DNA from: Liolophura sinensis
Lineage: Eukaryota > Mollusca > Polyplacophora > Chitonida > Chitonidae
Assembly (NCBI RefSeq): GCF_032854445.1
Contig: NC_088300.1
Span: forward strand, 44,943,682-45,007,681
Direction: 5' to 3'
DNA length: 64,000 bases
The position numbers and the translations under genes are program-made. A model generated the notes under the pieces. It did not search any database. It was given only the letters and a program-made list of their open reading frames with translations, and had not been told where the DNA came from. Positions 1 through 12,500 of this stretch are shown one piece after another. How positions within the stretch are numbered: position 1 is the stretch's first letter; the number at the start of each line of letters is the position of its first letter.

Positions 1-414
1 CCATACAGCTATTCCATTTTATGCTGAAATTTACATTTATGAATGGTGTTTTTGTAGATATTTTGTAAAAAATTCAATTTATTAAGTAAAGGATTGTACA
101 TACACTCTATTCCTTGATTTTTGGTCCAAAAATCCATATTCACCAATGAAATCAAAAATTCTGTATTTACCAAGAAAAACTCAAAGACTGCCTTTCAGTA
201 ACTGTCAGACACTAACTACCGATTCTAAACAGTAACACATGCCCACACCAAACTAATATTTTTTATAGCTAATTATTTGGGCTATTCTACAATAACAGCA
301 AAAATTATATTGGATTTGCGCAGATCCATTTTTGCTGAAAAAAGTCTTCTTTACAGTATCTTTCAGCATCCTTTATTGATCAAATATATCCTTCTAGATA
401 AAGCCAGGACCTAC

Positions 415-565
415 TTCTGTATGCTGCAAATCCTGTCGTATCTGCTTCAGTGTTTTAAGCGACCAGCCAGGATGGATGACTTTCATTTGATTTACGTTTG
501 CCCCATACACCCCCAGATCGTAAAACGTCACATTCTCACTTCGCTTTGTTGTTGATACGCCCATA
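415..565 (-). CDS. METTL24-like: METTL24-like core exon (FYDLGVYG)
   Basis: Acceptor CTTTCTGTAG on the minus strand, 151 nt, donor GAA|GTAGGT. The first T completes the Ser codon of FDPS (AG|T). Fifty codons follow, including ENVTFYDLGVYG and a WSLKTLKQIRQDL segment that matches the 'TLxxIxxxLxH' stretch of METTL24 proteins just before the missing IDVLK-type motif. It ends in phase 0 with the next exon beyond the window. Confidence 0.85.
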
Positions 566-3500
566 CTACAGAAAGTAGGTAAAACAGACACTGGTATTAT
601 CAAATATATAATTTAGGCGTTTTGTCGAAGCAAATAAGTACACTTAAGTTAGTATGTTTGTACTGCATATTGATACCAAGAATAGCTCAAATCAAACCAA
701 TCCATTCTAATACTTAAAGACGCACTAAAAACTAGATGGATGGCCCCTTTATGGAATGCTATTTACCAGATCACATTATTTCAGGTTTTCTAATCGCACG
801 TCTTGTACACTCCTCAGAGAACATGACAGAAAACCACAAACCAGTCTAATAGAATACATGTGTGTACATGTACATATACTGTGTCTTCCTGTAGCTTGGC
901 GAGTCCATGCAACCAGACATGCCGCCACTGAAGTACCATGCCGAAGGCACCAGACATGGCACTCCATCCAGTCACATTACACTGACACCAGGCCAACCAG
1001 CCCTGTTTCTTTACTATTTACTCAAGTGATTTTATATGTCTTTAGTATGAACCAACCCGAGTTTGATCCTGGTCTGAAAGAAGGTGTGAGAATGAAGTAA
1101 TTTATGTAAGAAGAGCGTATGTAAGCCCACCTTGGATCAAAGGCATGTACTTCACACCCATAATGTCTTGCAATCATGTCATCAAAGGAAAAATCAAAGG
1201 CTATGCTGAAAACAAATTCAAACACTGGAGTTAGGTGCAAAACGGAAACACAGAAATGCATACCAACAATTCTCAAACAAAAATAAGACTAACAGTGCTA
1301 GTCATGAATCATGTTACACGTAATATCAATGAATAATCTTATTCATTAAAACCAGCCTGCTATCCATTTGCTTAATGTACACGTCACATCCTGTCCTACC
1401 AAGGCAAATCTTTGTAAGCAACTTTCAGGTTTACTCCAAATCCCAGCTCATATCTCTATGAACTGTATGCCCCACTCCCATCTCTATCCACTGTATACTC
1501 CACTCCCATCTCTGTCCACTTTATACCTCACTCCCATTCCTATTCAATGTAAACCACACTCCCATCCCTATCCACTGTACACCCCACTCCCATCCCTATG
1601 CACTGTACACCACACTCTTATCCCTATCCAATATACACTCCAATGTACACTCCACTCTCATCCCTATCCACTGTACACCCCACTATAATGTACACTCCAC
1701 TCCCATCCCTATCCACTGTACACCCCACAACCTTCTCTATCCACTGCACACTCCACTCCCATTTTTACCCACTGTAGTGTACACCCCACTCCCACCTCCA
1801 TCCACTGTACAACTCGCTCCCACTTTTACCCACTGTAGTGTACACCTCACTCCCATTTCTATCCAATGTACACCCCACTCCCACCTCTATTCACTGTACA
1901 CTCCACTCCCACTTGTACCCACTGTAGTGTACACCCCATTCCCATCTCTATCCACTGTACACCCCACTCCCATTTTTACCCACTGTAGTGTACACCCCAC
2001 TCCCATCTCTTTACACTGTACACCCCATTCCCACCTCTATCCACTGTACACCCTACTCCCATCTCTATCCACTGTACAACTCACTCCCATTTTTACCCAA
2101 TGTAGTGTACACCCCACTCCCATCTCTATCCACTGTACACCCCAATCCCATCGCTATCTACAGTACAACTCACTCCCATTTTTACCCACTGTAGTGTACA
2201 CCCCACTCCCATTTCTATCCACTGTACACCCCACTCCCACCTCTATCCACTGTACTCCCCACTCCTATTTTTACCCAATGAGTGTACACCCTACCTCCAC
2301 CTCTATCCAATGTACACCCCACTCCCACTTCTATCCACTGTACAACTCGCTCTCATTTTACCCACTGTAGTGTATACCCCACTTCCATCTATATTCCCGA
2401 AGGAGTAGATCGGAAAGTTCTGCTTCCCTTTGGCCTATAGTAAATAGTTACCCGAAGGAGTATACCAAACAGTTGTGTTTGGGCCTGACATGCTCATCGT
2501 CACACACCTCCCAGCCTCCGTCCCCTAAAGCGCCCATACGTACCATGTGATGGCAGAGGATCTCGATATTAGTGCCATACCTACATAACAAGGAAGCAAT
2601 TCTGTTTAGTCAATTGAGTTGACGCACCACTACGATATAATGCACCCAAGAGAAATGAAATGCAAACATCTCCACAAGCTGGTGCCGAATATACTCCGGC
2701 GTATTTCACTGTGATGATTTTAACACCTTTTGCTGGCAGTATATACTCTGGTGTCATTTACCGTGATGATTTTAATACCTTTTGCTGGCCTCTGCATTTA
2801 CAGTTTTTTGGTTCAATAAGTAGGTAGACAAAGTTAAATATAACATAACACAAGAAACAACAAGAGTAGCAGGATTTAAGGCAGTAGGATTTTAAGAAAT
2901 AAATTCAATGTAGAGAAGTTTCATACATTCATGTTTTAATGAATTTTCATGGAAGTTTTGTTAAGATCATTATCTGAGGCCATACTAGTTAATTTACAAA
3001 GTCAATATTTGCCAATATAGCATTTATTTATTCTCGTAGGAAGTTTTAAACTTACATTTATCTGTTTCATGGACAAGTGATGTTGTTGTTGTATCGGTGT
3101 TCCTACATATTTGGGATAATTATAAGTATTTTTCAGCAATGTAGTGATGATGTAGACATTACGAATTTCTATGTCATTGTCTTATCTGGAAAACTTTTAC
3201 CTTCTATTTTTGTTCTTGTTTTACACAGAAAATATGACATTTATTGTCCTCAGTTCAACTTCAAAAGCAAAAGTTGGTGTTGCCACCATTTTTGTACATT
3301 TATGGTAATTAGGGAGTCTATAGAACCCGCACTTACAAGCTTTTAGAAATCGGACCAGGATTTTCCCACCACAGGTGAATAGGAATTTATCATTTAATAC
3401 CCTTGTGTGGAAATTGGTTATACTTTTTGAGTAATATGGATAAAAATATAGACTTTTCAGACGCTGACATTTACATTTTGGCTTCAAAGCAAAGCCATGA

Positions 3501-6500
3501 TTTTGGAGTTCTTGGTTGCGATCGTGATGATGTCATCGTGTCATCTGTGTTTACAAACTGTCAAAAACTGCTCGTGACCAATCAGAGCCTCCTAATTTGG
3601 TTCATTGCTCCTACCACACCGTGTGGAAATCTAAAAATAGGATGATTTTTCAGATGCAGATCTGCCGAGAGTTGACACCAAATTGCTGGAAAGCATTCTC
3701 AGTAAGTAGCTATTTTATTCAGAGTGGGAAAATTCTTGTACCATGAATTGGGAAATAGTTCCAGAATCGGGGAAAAGTGATTTATGATCCAGTTTGAGAG
3801 TTCCGAGACAGCTGACACTTGGTGGGAATCAGTCCCAGGAAGCCAGGAATACAGTGTCAAAAATCTGGGAATTTTTCCAGTCCTAAAATTCTGAGACTCT
3901 CCAGTGTCACGATACCTGAGAATCCAGCTCCAGTCTCAAACAAGTGGAACATCTGAGATATCAAAAGTGGACCACAGTGGATTATATATCAGAATATATC
4001 AACTGAACTTTGGTACCATAATTTTGGCACCATAGAGTCTCGTGAGACTTTGTCATATGATACTCAACTGGGACTCTGTCCCATATGACATTTAACTGGG
4101 ACTGTTCTATATGACACTCAACTGTTTGGTACATGTGTCAACTGCTGTTTCCTCCCTCGTCAAAATAAATATTCATCATCTGATTCACTGAAAATCTGTT
4201 GTTGGAGAACTTTCATTTCAGATAAAAATTCTCATGTGCAAGTCATACTGGATAATAGCCCAAGTTCAGGAAATATGAAATCGGATCCAAATAGTAGCGG
4301 CGTCTCCGAGTTCAGGGGAAAGAATCCTGATTGATTTATTCATTTAACAAGCTTTGCTCGGCACGTTAAATATCAAACAGGATGAATGTGATTGAATGGT
4401 GTCGCACTCATAGGTACCTGTATACTTGAGAAGACACCATAAGAAACGAAAGCACATAAGACAAATACAACATCTGAACCGCTGAAAACAGTTCAATATA
4501 TCAAAAAAAACAACAAACTTTTACATTCAGCTTTTCTTGCTCTTCAAATATAAACTGCAAAGTGGTTTGCCATAAATCAAACCCAGCTGTGATTTAATTA
4601 TATAAATAATATGATTGGTGTTTTATGCCATACTCAAGGCTACTTCAGTTATAAGAGTGCTAAGAGTAACACACTGCTCCTCGCCAGGTGCATAACAAAC
4701 CTCCTGACTTAAAGCCACAGCCATAGTCGCAACAACGGTGATCAGTGTGCGGCGTCACTGATCAAGGGGCAGAGTGGTTCCACCCCCAATGAGGGGTTCC
4801 ATTCATCGATATGACCAGCATTGGTGGCAGATCCAGTGGCCACCGAAGGAAATATTGTGACATCTCAATTTTTCGGAAGTCGCATCTACTCTACTCGCGT
4901 GAGCAACGGCGCTACCACACAAGCCACAGACTCCGCCAACGTCAGTGGCGCCACTAGTCTCCTCCAGTGGCCAATGGAATGACACGCCAGTGGCCTCCTT
5001 CAGTGGCCACCAGAGAGCAACTGGAACGGACACAAGGATGGATCCTAACACATTTGATGACCCACAACCCATTCTCGTGACAACATTACTCATTATTCCA
5101 TTCCCGATGAAAGCATTTGTGATGTCATGACATAACAGAAAGATTGAACATTTGTAACCATGTGTGGGACATCCAATTGACCTATTTGCAACAATACTGC
5201 TTATGACTGGTCAACTGCGCGTTCAGAAAGGTCTGTTGTGATTCAGATTGAATAATGTGTCAATCTAGGTGTAGATTTTCTTCCCACTTTTACTTTAATA
5301 CCGAACAGAATAATGCTGGAATAAGCTTATTCTTCGCATAATTATACACTGATTTCTTGCATTTTGCTATATACATAGTAATTGCCTTTATACCAGGAAG
5401 AGGAATAACAATTCTCAGAATATAACCTAAGAGACAGTACAGTAATGTCTCTTTTAATGTATTCCGCGGCCATCTCTGAAGTTTACTGAGAAAACTGATA
5501 ATTCATTAAATATTTAATTATATTTTTTGTTACCAATCAAACCAATCACCTGGAGATTCTCAGAATAAAACATTCCCCAGTTTCTGGCATATTTATTTAA
5601 AAACGCTTGAGGAACACATAGTGGTGCAAACTGACCTATATACTTCAGGTTTCAACTAGGTTGGAATCTAGCAGACCAGATGCATTCTGTATTAAAGACT
5701 GTGATGAGTTACATGCACAGGTGTGTGAGAACATGATTGCGGCTTTAACCTCACCTTATTTCAGGAAATATCGAAGAACCCAGGAAAATCATGTCAGAAC
5801 TAAGGAATTACATAGACTGCAAAAATTATACCTGAAAATTTCAAAATCGAGGCTTGGCTTGAAAGCAAGTATTTGAAGAAGAATTAGGTTGACGGAAAAC
5901 CTAATTTCTCTGCAGCAGAAAGAAATTGTACCCACTGTGATATGCACGGCAATAATGTGATATCATCAAAATTCAAGTATTCAACCTCCTGACGGATTGT
6001 TTTCAAAAATGTCACTCAAGAACAGACAAATGACAATAAGTTGTCATGAATATTGTTGTAAATACATGTAAGTTAACTGAATGTCACGCAGATTGGTTAC
6101 ATATGTGTTCAACCTTTGTACGGTGAAAACTGCCTTCACTGATTAAAATGAACACTAGCCCATTTTGCACAAGCTTTTCCGAGCAGACCTTTATATGACA
6201 ATGTTTTTCGTGCATATATGTATATTAACTTTCTTAATTCAGGTCAAATTAGAACTGTGCTGCAAAAAAATATATTATTGTGTATCCCAAGGGTGGTACT
6301 TTGTGACACTGCACAAAGTCGGGTATTACAGGAAAAACAAAAAAAATTATGATCATTCTCCGATGTAGACTCTTTAACTAACATACAGATGTCATTAACA
6401 TACAAAGTTTTCTTCAACGTCAGCGTTACCATATAGCACAGGAGACTTGGGTGACACAACTCTACAACGATGACACTAAATAGATAAAATGAACTTACTG

Positions 6501-9500
6501 GTGATAGAGGTGATTCACCATCTCATCGGAGAGATGACTAGTGGTATTTTCATCCGGTAGGAAGCCTTTACCTGTCGGACAATTTTTAGGCTCGGGTGGC
6601 ATGGACTGGGAAGAAAACAGCACAGTATACAGTGGGGAAGTTAAGTGGGGCGAGAGAATATGGAAGACAGCTGAAATGTGACAAGTTAAAAAGGTGCGAG
6701 GGATGTGACAGTAATAAAGGGTGGATTGTAGGTGAACCTTTAGCTTAAGGAGGTCAAGGTGAAAAAGAAAGTGTGAAAGGTACTGAGGCTTTGTGAGTAT
6801 TGGGGTTGGGTAACAAAAGTGTGGAGAGTATGGGAGGTAGGTGGGAAGTATAAACTGTGTAAGGTAGGATGGCTGTGAGCGCAAGTGAGGTAATTGAAAA
6901 GTGTGTAAAGTAGGATGGCTGTGAGCGTAAGTGAGGTAATTGAGAAGTATGGAAGGTAGGATGGCTGTGAGCGTAAGTGAGGTAATTGAGAAGTGTCTAA
7001 GGTAAGATGGCTGTGAGCGTAAGTGGGGTAATTGAGAAGTGTCTAATGTAGGATGGCTGTGAGCATAAGTGGGGTAATTGAGAAGTGTGGAAGGTAGGAT
7101 GGATGTGAGCGTAAGTGGGGTAATTGAGAAGTGTCTAAGGTAGGATGGCTGTGAGCGTAAGTGGGGTAATTGAGAAGTGTGGAAGGTAGGATGGCTGTGA
7201 GCGTAAGAGAGGTAAGGAGTGTGGAAAGTACGATGGCTGTGAGCATAAGTGAAGTAACTGTGCAGTGTGGGAGCTAGAGAGACTGTGGATGTAAGTGTAA
7301 GTGAGGTAAGTGAAAAGTGTGGGAGCTAGGAACGCTGTGAGTGTAAGTGAGGTGAGAAGTGTGGGAGCTAGGGAGGCTGTGCATGTAAGTGAGGTAAGTG
7401 GATTGCAGGAGGGCTGTGGGGGTAAGTGAGGTAAGTCATAAGTGTACAAGTTAGGAGGGTAAGTGAGAAGTGTTGAAGCCAGGAAGGCTGTGAGTGTAAA
7501 TGAGGTAAGTGCAAAATGTACAAGGTGTGTGCAAGTAAGGTACCATAAGAGAGAAGTGTGGAAAATAGGAAGGTTGTTAATGTAAGTGAGGTACATGTAA
7601 GTGAGAAGTATGGCAGCTTGGAAGTCTCTGAATGTGAGTGAAATACTGGTAAGTAAGAAGTGTGGAAGCCCAGAAGGCTGTGAATGTAAGTGAGGGGCAT
7701 GTAAGTGAGAAGTGTGGTAGCTTGGAAGTCTGTGAATGTATTTATTTATTTATTTGATTGGTGTTTTACGCCGTACTCAAGAATATTTCACTTATACGAC
7801 GGCGACCTACATTATGGTGGGAGGAAACGGGGGTCTGTGAATGTAAGTGACGTACCTGTACGTGAGAAATGTGGAAGCTAGGAAGGCTGTGAATGTAAGA
7901 TACCCATAAGTCAAAAGTGTGGAAGCTATGCAAGTGAGAAGTGTGGCAGCTTGCAAATCTCTGTATGTCAGTGAGATACTGGTAAGTAAGAAGTGTGGAA
8001 GCCCGGAAGGCTTTGAATGTAAGTGAGGTGCATGTAAGTGAGAAGTGTGGAAGCTAGGAATACTGTGAATGTAAGAGAGATACCCATAAGTCAAAAGTGT
8101 GGAAGCTAGAGAAGCTATGTAAGTGAGAAGTGTGGCAGCTTGGAAACAAGCAACATTTCAGCAGTCTAAGAACCTCGCCTCAATCACAGCAAGCAACATT
8201 TCAGCAGTAAGAACCTTGCCTTGATCATAGCAAAAAACATTTCATCAGTCTAAGAACCTCGCCTTGATCACAGCAAGCAACATTTCAGCAGTCTAGGAAC
8301 CTCGCCTTGATCTCGGCAAGCAACATTTCAGCAGTGTAAGAACCTTGCCTTGATCATAGCAAAAAACATTTCTTCAGTCTAAGAACCTCGCCTTGATCAC
8401 AGCAAGCAACATTTCAGCAGTCTAGGAACCTCGCCTTGATCTCGGCAAGCAACATTTGAACAGTCCAAAAACCTTACCTTGATCACAGCATTCAACATTT
8501 CAGCAGGCGACCAGCATTATGGTGGGAGGAAACGGGGTCTGTGAATGTAAGTGACGTTCCAGTAAGTGAGAAGTGTGGAAGCTAGGAAGGCTGTGAATGT
8601 AAGATACCCATAAGTCAAAAGTGTGGAAGACAGGGAAGCTATGCAAGTGAGAAGTGTGGCAGCTTGGAAATCTCTGTATGTCAGTGAGATACTGGTAAGT
8701 AAGAAGTGTGGAAGCCCGAAGGCTTTGAATGTAAGTGAGGTGCATGTAAGTGAGAAGTGTGGTAGCATGGAAGTCTGTGAGTGTAAGTGAGATACCGGTA
8801 AGTGAGAAGTGTGGAAGCTATGAAGTCTGTGAATGTATTTATTTATTTATTTGATTGGTGTTTTATGCCGTACTCAAGAACATTTCACTTCTACGACGGC
8901 GACCAGCATTATGGTGGTGGTGGTGGTGGTGGGGGGGGGGGGGGGTGAGGGGGGGGACGGGGTCTGTGAACGTAAGTGAATTACCAGTGAGAAGTGTCGA
9001 AGCTAAGGAAGCTATGCAAGTGAGAAGTGTGGCAGCTTGGAAATCTCTGAATGTCAGTGAGATACTGGTAAGTAAGAAGTGTGGAAGCCCGGAAGGCTTT
9101 GAATGTAAGTGAGGTGCATGTAAGTGAGAAGTGTGGTGGCATGGAAGTCTGTGAGTGTAAGTGAGATACTGGTAAGTGAGAAGAGTGGAGCATAAGAAGG
9201 CTGTGAATGTAAGTGAGGTACTGGTAAGTGAGAAGTGTGGAAGCTATGAAGTCTGTGAATGTATTTATTTATTTATTTGATTGGTGTTTCACGCCGTACT
9301 CAAGAACATTTCACTTCTACGACGGCGACCAGCATTATGTGGTGGGGGGGGGGGGGGGGGGGGGGAAACAGGGGTCTATGAACGTAAGTGACGTACCAGT
9401 AAATGAGAAGTGTGGAAGCTAGGAAGGCTGTGAATGTAAGTGAGATACCCATATGTCAAAAGTTTGGAAGCTAGGAAGGCTGTGAACGTAAGTGAGGTAC

Positions 9501-12500
9501 ATGTAAGTCAGCAGCGTGGAAGCTAGGAAGGCTTTGAATGTAAGTGAGGTACCAGTAACTGAGAAGCATGGAAGCTAAGTGGGCTATGAATGTAAGTGAG
9601 GTACATGTAAGTGAGAAGTGTGGAAGCTAGGAAGGTTGTGAATGTAAGTGAGGTACCAGTAAGCAAGAAGCATGGAAGCTTCGAAGGCTGTGAATGCAAC
9701 TGAGATGCATGGTACCTAGGAAGGGCTAGGAAGGCTGTGAATGTAAGTGAGATACTGTTAAGTGAGAAGTGTGGTAGCTAGGAAGGCTGTGAATGTAAGT
9801 CAGGTTAGTACGAAGTGTGGAAGGTAGGAGGGCTGTGAATGTGTAAATGGGGTGGCAAAATATAATATTCCATCCACCCTGCTTTCTTCAGGTAACAATG
9901 CACCAGTCTAATTTTCATACTGCATCACAGCATCCGTACTGTTTTTTAAAAGAAACACTGCACCACTCTCGCGTTTTCATGTCATGTAACACTGCGTCCA
10001 TCCATGTTTTTATATCAATCAACCCTTATATAGTTTTTTCTTTCAAGCAGCCTCCTTGTCCCATCTTGTCAAGATTCATTGCAATACTACTCTTTCCTTT
10101 CTTCATGCAACACGTCATCAATGGTAAATCTTATGACACGCAACATTTCAGCAGTCTAAGAACCTCCCCTTAATCACAGCAAGCAACATTTCAGCTGTAT
10201 ATGAACCCTGCCTAAATCACAGCAAGCAACATTTCAGCAGTCTAAGAACCTTGCCTTAATCACAGCAAGCAACATTTCAGCCGTATATGAACCTTGCCTT
10301 AAGCACAGCAAGCAACACTTCAGCAGTCTAAGAACCTCGCCTTAATCACAGCAAGCAACATTTCAGCTGTATATGAACCTTGTCTTAATCACAGCAAGCA
10401 ACATTTCAGCAGTCTAAGAACCTCGCCTTAATCACAGCAAGCAACATTTCAGCCGTATATGAACCTTGTCTTAATCACAGCAAGCAACATTTCAGCAGTA
10501 TAAGAACCTTGCCTTGATCATAGCAAAAAAACATTTCATCAGTCTAAGAACCTCGCCTTGATCACAGCAAACAACATTTCAGCAGTCTAGGAACCTCGCC
10601 TTGATCTCGGCAAGCAATATTTGAACAGTCCAAAAACCTCACCTTGATCACAGTATTCAACATTTCAGCAGTCTGAAAATCTCACTTTGATCACTGCAAG
10701 TAAACAATTTAGCAGTCCAAGAACCCTCACCTTGATCACCTTTTCAGCTTCAGCTCGGATCCTAGCATTACCAATTCGATGGTGTTCCATTTCATTTTTA
10801 TCCATGAAATCTGGAAAAGAGATAATTAGTGAACATTGGTATACAATATGCTGAAAGATATACGGGCAGTCATGTTTAGCATAATCTTGTTAAAACTGAC
10901 CAATTATTCCAAAAAAAAATGAAATGGTGTGATTTTCAATAGAGGAAATAAGATCACCGGAGTTACAACCATTTAGGAGGAGCAGGGAAAGCTGTCATTT
11001 GTTTGAAATCAGATCCGCAACAGAAGAGCTCAACAGCACACATATTGTTTGACCATAGACCTGCATACAGGAGAGCTCGGCACCAGTCGTTTATTTGACA
11101 ACAGACCCGCATATAGGAGAGTTCGGCAGCAGTCGTTTATTTGACAACAGACCCGCATGTAGGAGAGCTCGGCAGCAGTCATTTATTTGACAACAGACCC
11201 GCATGTACATGTAGGAAAGCTCGGCAACAGCCGTTTATTTGACAACAGATCCGCACATAGGAGAGCTTGGCAACCACCGTTTATTTGACAACAGACCCGC
11301 ATGTACATGTAGGAAAGCTCGGCAACAGCCGTTTATTTAACAACAGACCTGCATGTAGGAGAACTTGGCAACAGTCATTTATTTGACCATAGATCTGCAT
11401 GCAAGGGAGCTCGGCAACAGCCGTTTATTTGACAACAGATCCGCACGTGGGAGAGCTCATCAACCGCCATTTATTTGACAGCACACTCGCATGTAGGAGA
11501 GCTTGACAGCAACCGTTTATTTGACAACAGATCCACATGTAGGAGAGCTTGGCAGCAGCCGTTTATTTGACAGCACACCCGCATGGAGGGGAGCTTGGCA
11601 ACAACCGTTTATTTGACAACAGATCTGCATGTAGCAGAGCTTGGCAACAACCGTTTATTTGACAACAGATCCGCATGTAGGAGAGCTTGGCAACAACTGT
11701 TTATTTGACAACAGATCCACATGTAGGAAAGCTCGGCAGCAGCCGTTTATTTGACAACAGATCCACACGTAGGAGAGATTGGCAGAAGCCATTTATTTGA
11801 CAACAGATCCGCATGTAGGAGAGCCTGGCAGAAGCCATTTATTTGACAACAGATCTGCATGTAGGAGAGCCTGGCAGAAGCCATTTATTTGACAACACAT
11901 CTGCATGTAGGAGAGATTGGCAACAGCCCTTTATTTGACAACACATCTGCATGTAGGAGAGATTGGCAACAGCCATTTGTTTGACAACAGATCCACATGT
12001 AGGCAACAGCCATTTATTTGACCATAGATCTGCATGTACGGGAGCTCAGCAACAGCCGTTTATTTGACAACAGATCCGCACGTGGGAGAGCTCGTCAACC
12101 GCCATTTATTTGACAGCATACCCGCATGTAGGAGAGCTTGACAGCAACCGTTTATTTGACAACAGATCCACATGTAGCAGAGCTTGGCAGCAGCCGTTTA
12201 TTTAACAGCACACCCGCATGGAGGGGAGCTTGGCAGCAGCCGTTTATTTAACAGCACACCCGCATGGAGGGGAGCTTGGCAACAACCGTTTATTTGACAA
12301 CAGATCCGCATGCAGGAGAGCTCGGCAACAGCCGTTTATTCGACAACAGATCCACTTGTAGGAGAGATTGGCAACAGCCCTTTATTTGACAACACATCTG
12401 CATGTAGGAGAGATTGGCAACAGCCATTTGTTTGACAACAGATCCACATGTAGGCAACAGCCATTTATTTGACCATAGATCTGCATGTACGGGAGCTCAG

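Larger units (their letters stand above)
6840..9840. repeat. Purine-rich minisatellite complex, about 46-bp unit, with higher-order duplication
   Basis: At 6840-7250 the unit is a regular 46-bp repeat around GGATGGCTGTGAGCGTAAGT and GGTAATTGAGAAGTGTGG. From 7250 to 9840 diverged units (GTAAGTGAGAAGTGTGGAAGC) mix with fragments of the SINE tail, and a block of roughly 250 bp or more after 7833 is repeated after 8537 in the same order. On the gene's sense (minus) strand the array is pyrimidine-rich and lies just upstream of the 6499-6605 exon acceptor. Period is not a multiple of three, so open frames over it are not genes. Confidence 0.9.

Noticed and set aside
1777-2370. Longest simple open frame near the left end, 197 codons (YTPLP, HCTPHS repeats)
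   Set aside because: Pure read-through of the 28-bp minisatellite; no splice context or known repeat protein.
3655-3710. Possible tiny plus-strand exon between TTTTTCAG and CTCA|GTAAGT
   Set aside because: Good splice sites by chance are common; no coding neighbour on the plus strand.
4803-5130. Two opposed open frames around repeated CAGTGGCCACC
   Set aside because: Overlap on both strands, produced by a short internal repeat; no motif.
5661-5876. 71-codon plus-strand frame (CIKDCDELHAQVCENM)
   Set aside because: Looks protein-like but has no match I recognise, lies in an intron of a minus-strand gene and lacks clear boundaries.
6495-9193. Several overlapping minus-strand open frames of 60-153 codons, rich in Leu, Thr, Ser, Pro and His
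   Set aside because: They are translations of the 46-bp and 43-bp minisatellites, whose periods cycle through all frames; only 6499-6605 within them is a real exon.
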